This document shows, piece by piece, positions 6,668 to 7,031 of a stretch of 7,031 nucleotides of DNA (the stretch's first letter is position 1; every line of letters starts with the position of its first letter). The notes beneath the pieces were generated by a model, which was not told where the DNA came from, ran no database searches, and saw only the letters and a program-made list of their open reading frames with translations. Source of the stretch: Bacteroidales bacterium. Lineage in GTDB: Bacteria; Bacteroidota; Bacteroidia; Bacteroidales; UBA932. Both the position numbers and the translations under genes were made by a program. Location: NCBI GenBank assembly GCA_017509375.1, contig JAFWPT010000013.1:1-7031 (forward strand), in the 5' to 3' direction.

Positions 6668-7031
6668 TCGCAGCCAAACGGCAGCGCAGTTCCTGGATCG
6701 GTTTCTCTCCGAAAGCCGAGCCTGCGATGCTCCGCAGCTCCTCCGGGAAGTCCGACGCAGGGACCCGAGTATTGATTCCGATCCCGACGATCAGGTAGTT
6801 CACCTGTCCGCTCTCACAGTCCAGCGAGGCCTCTGTCAGGATCCCGCAAACCTTTCTGCCGCCCACATAGATGTCGTTGACCCACTTGATTTCCGCATTC
6901 ACCGGGGCAAGGCTTTCGATCGCCTCTGCCACCGCCACGGCGGCACAGGCCGTAATGCTCGTGGCGTCCACCGCCTGCAGAGCGGGACGCAGCAGAATGC
7001 TCAGATAGATTCCGCTGTCCGGCGGTGAATA
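6621..7031 (-). CDS. birA: Biotin--[acetyl-CoA-carboxylase] ligase, internal fragment with replaced C-terminus
   Basis: The frame enters from the right edge (5' end outside the window) and is open for 136 residues to a TGA at 6621-6623. Biotin--protein ligases form biotinyl-AMP and attach biotin to the carrier lysine of acetyl-CoA carboxylase in the cytoplasm. Visible family features, numbered from the window edge: YSPPDSGIYLSILLRP (1-16), DATSITACAAVAVAEAIE (22-39), the active-site strand IKWVNDIYV (48-56, Lys49 matching the Lys of KWPND), GRKVCGILTEAS (58-69) and the core GIGIN (83-87), then FPEELRSIAGS. The N-terminal GRGR biotin loop lies off the window. The last 14 residues or so (RGNCNRHEARVKRK) are an out-of-frame reading of the sandwich module next door, so the rest of the catalytic domain and the usual SH3-like C-terminal domain are missing. 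The KWVND/GILTEAS wording recalls Clostridia enzymes more than Bacteroidetes ones, which usually read KWPND and GIL-I-EN. Confidence 0.87.
   Translation of the reverse strand, partial: YSPPDSGIYLSILLRPALQAVDATSITACAAVAVAEAIESLAPVNAEIKWVNDIYVGGRKVCGILTEASLDCESGQVNYLIVGIGINTRVPASDFPEELRSIAGSAFGEKPIQELRCRLAANRGNCNRHEARVKRK
6660..6675. other. Junction between birA fragment and truncated surface-protein gene
   Basis: On the left, similarity to the phosphoesterase's second module holds through the shared plus-strand bases acctcgat, ending at 6667. On the right, plausible birA residues (ELRCRLAA) begin by about 6669. The two coding frames differ by one base, so no fused protein is made. No integrase, inverted repeat or target duplication is seen at the point itself. 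It may be an assembly misjoin, a deletion or another rearrangement. Confidence 0.75.

Noticed and set aside
6590..6793. Inversion or phase-variation site explaining the junction
   Set aside because: No inverted repeat or recombinase gene was seen near the join, and a switch that destroys birA is unlikely.
6621..6971. birA start at the GTG codon at 6971
   Set aside because: Clear ligase residues continue upstream in frame to the window edge, so the gene starts outside the window.
6237..7028. Plus-strand open frame of 263 residues spanning the junction
   Set aside because: It runs antisense to two unrelated genes and across the join; the openness is accidental.

Overview
The window looks like gut-type Bacteroidales DNA over positions 1 to about 6667. 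About 364 bases of biotin-ligase DNA are joined at the right end, and they read more like a Clostridia-type gene. The Bacteroidales call rests on protein content: a lipoprotein with a fimbrillin (Mfa)-like N-terminus, a calcineurin-like phosphoesterase flanked by the N- and C-terminal domains typical of that phylum, a short 'YxAPE' leader-type peptide, and a GLUG-like repeat protein. All supported genes lie on the minus strand, so transcription runs from high to low coordinates. Sizeable open frames on the plus strand are antisense shadows.

Layout from right to left, in the direction of transcription. (1) 7031 to about 6668: interior of a biotin--protein ligase gene (birA). Its start lies outside the window, and its C-terminal part is replaced at a sharp junction near 6668. 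(2) About 6667 to 4532: the 3' part of a large surface-protein gene. It enters in the middle of a beta-sandwich module and continues into a repeat-rich right-handed beta-helix of GLUG-like type. Its true N-terminus and any signal peptide are missing. (3) 4516 to 4489: a perfect 11-bp GC-rich stem-loop just after that gene's stop. (4) 4428 to 4288: a 46-residue peptide gene. (5) 4283 to 1: a very long lipoprotein gene, open for 1427 codons and running off the left edge. Its order is lipobox, fimbrillin-like domain, metallophosphoesterase N-domain, catalytic domain with all metal-binding motifs, C-domain, then two tandem copies of a roughly 340-residue Fn3-like plus beta-sandwich unit.

The peptide gene and the phosphoesterase gene are 4 bp apart and almost certainly form one operon. 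The phosphoesterase is probably an outer-membrane or periplasmic lipoprotein whose C-terminal sandwiches act as binding or spacer modules. The same sandwich module appears a third time, truncated, at the start of the GLUG-like gene. The two large proteins are therefore related modular surface proteins, and the upstream one may once have been a full neighbour of similar build.

The main caution is the junction near 6668. It breaks two genes at once, out of frame, and joins DNA that appears to come from different phyla. It is either an assembly chimera or a real rearrangement. No RNA gene, CRISPR array, insertion sequence or integrase was seen.
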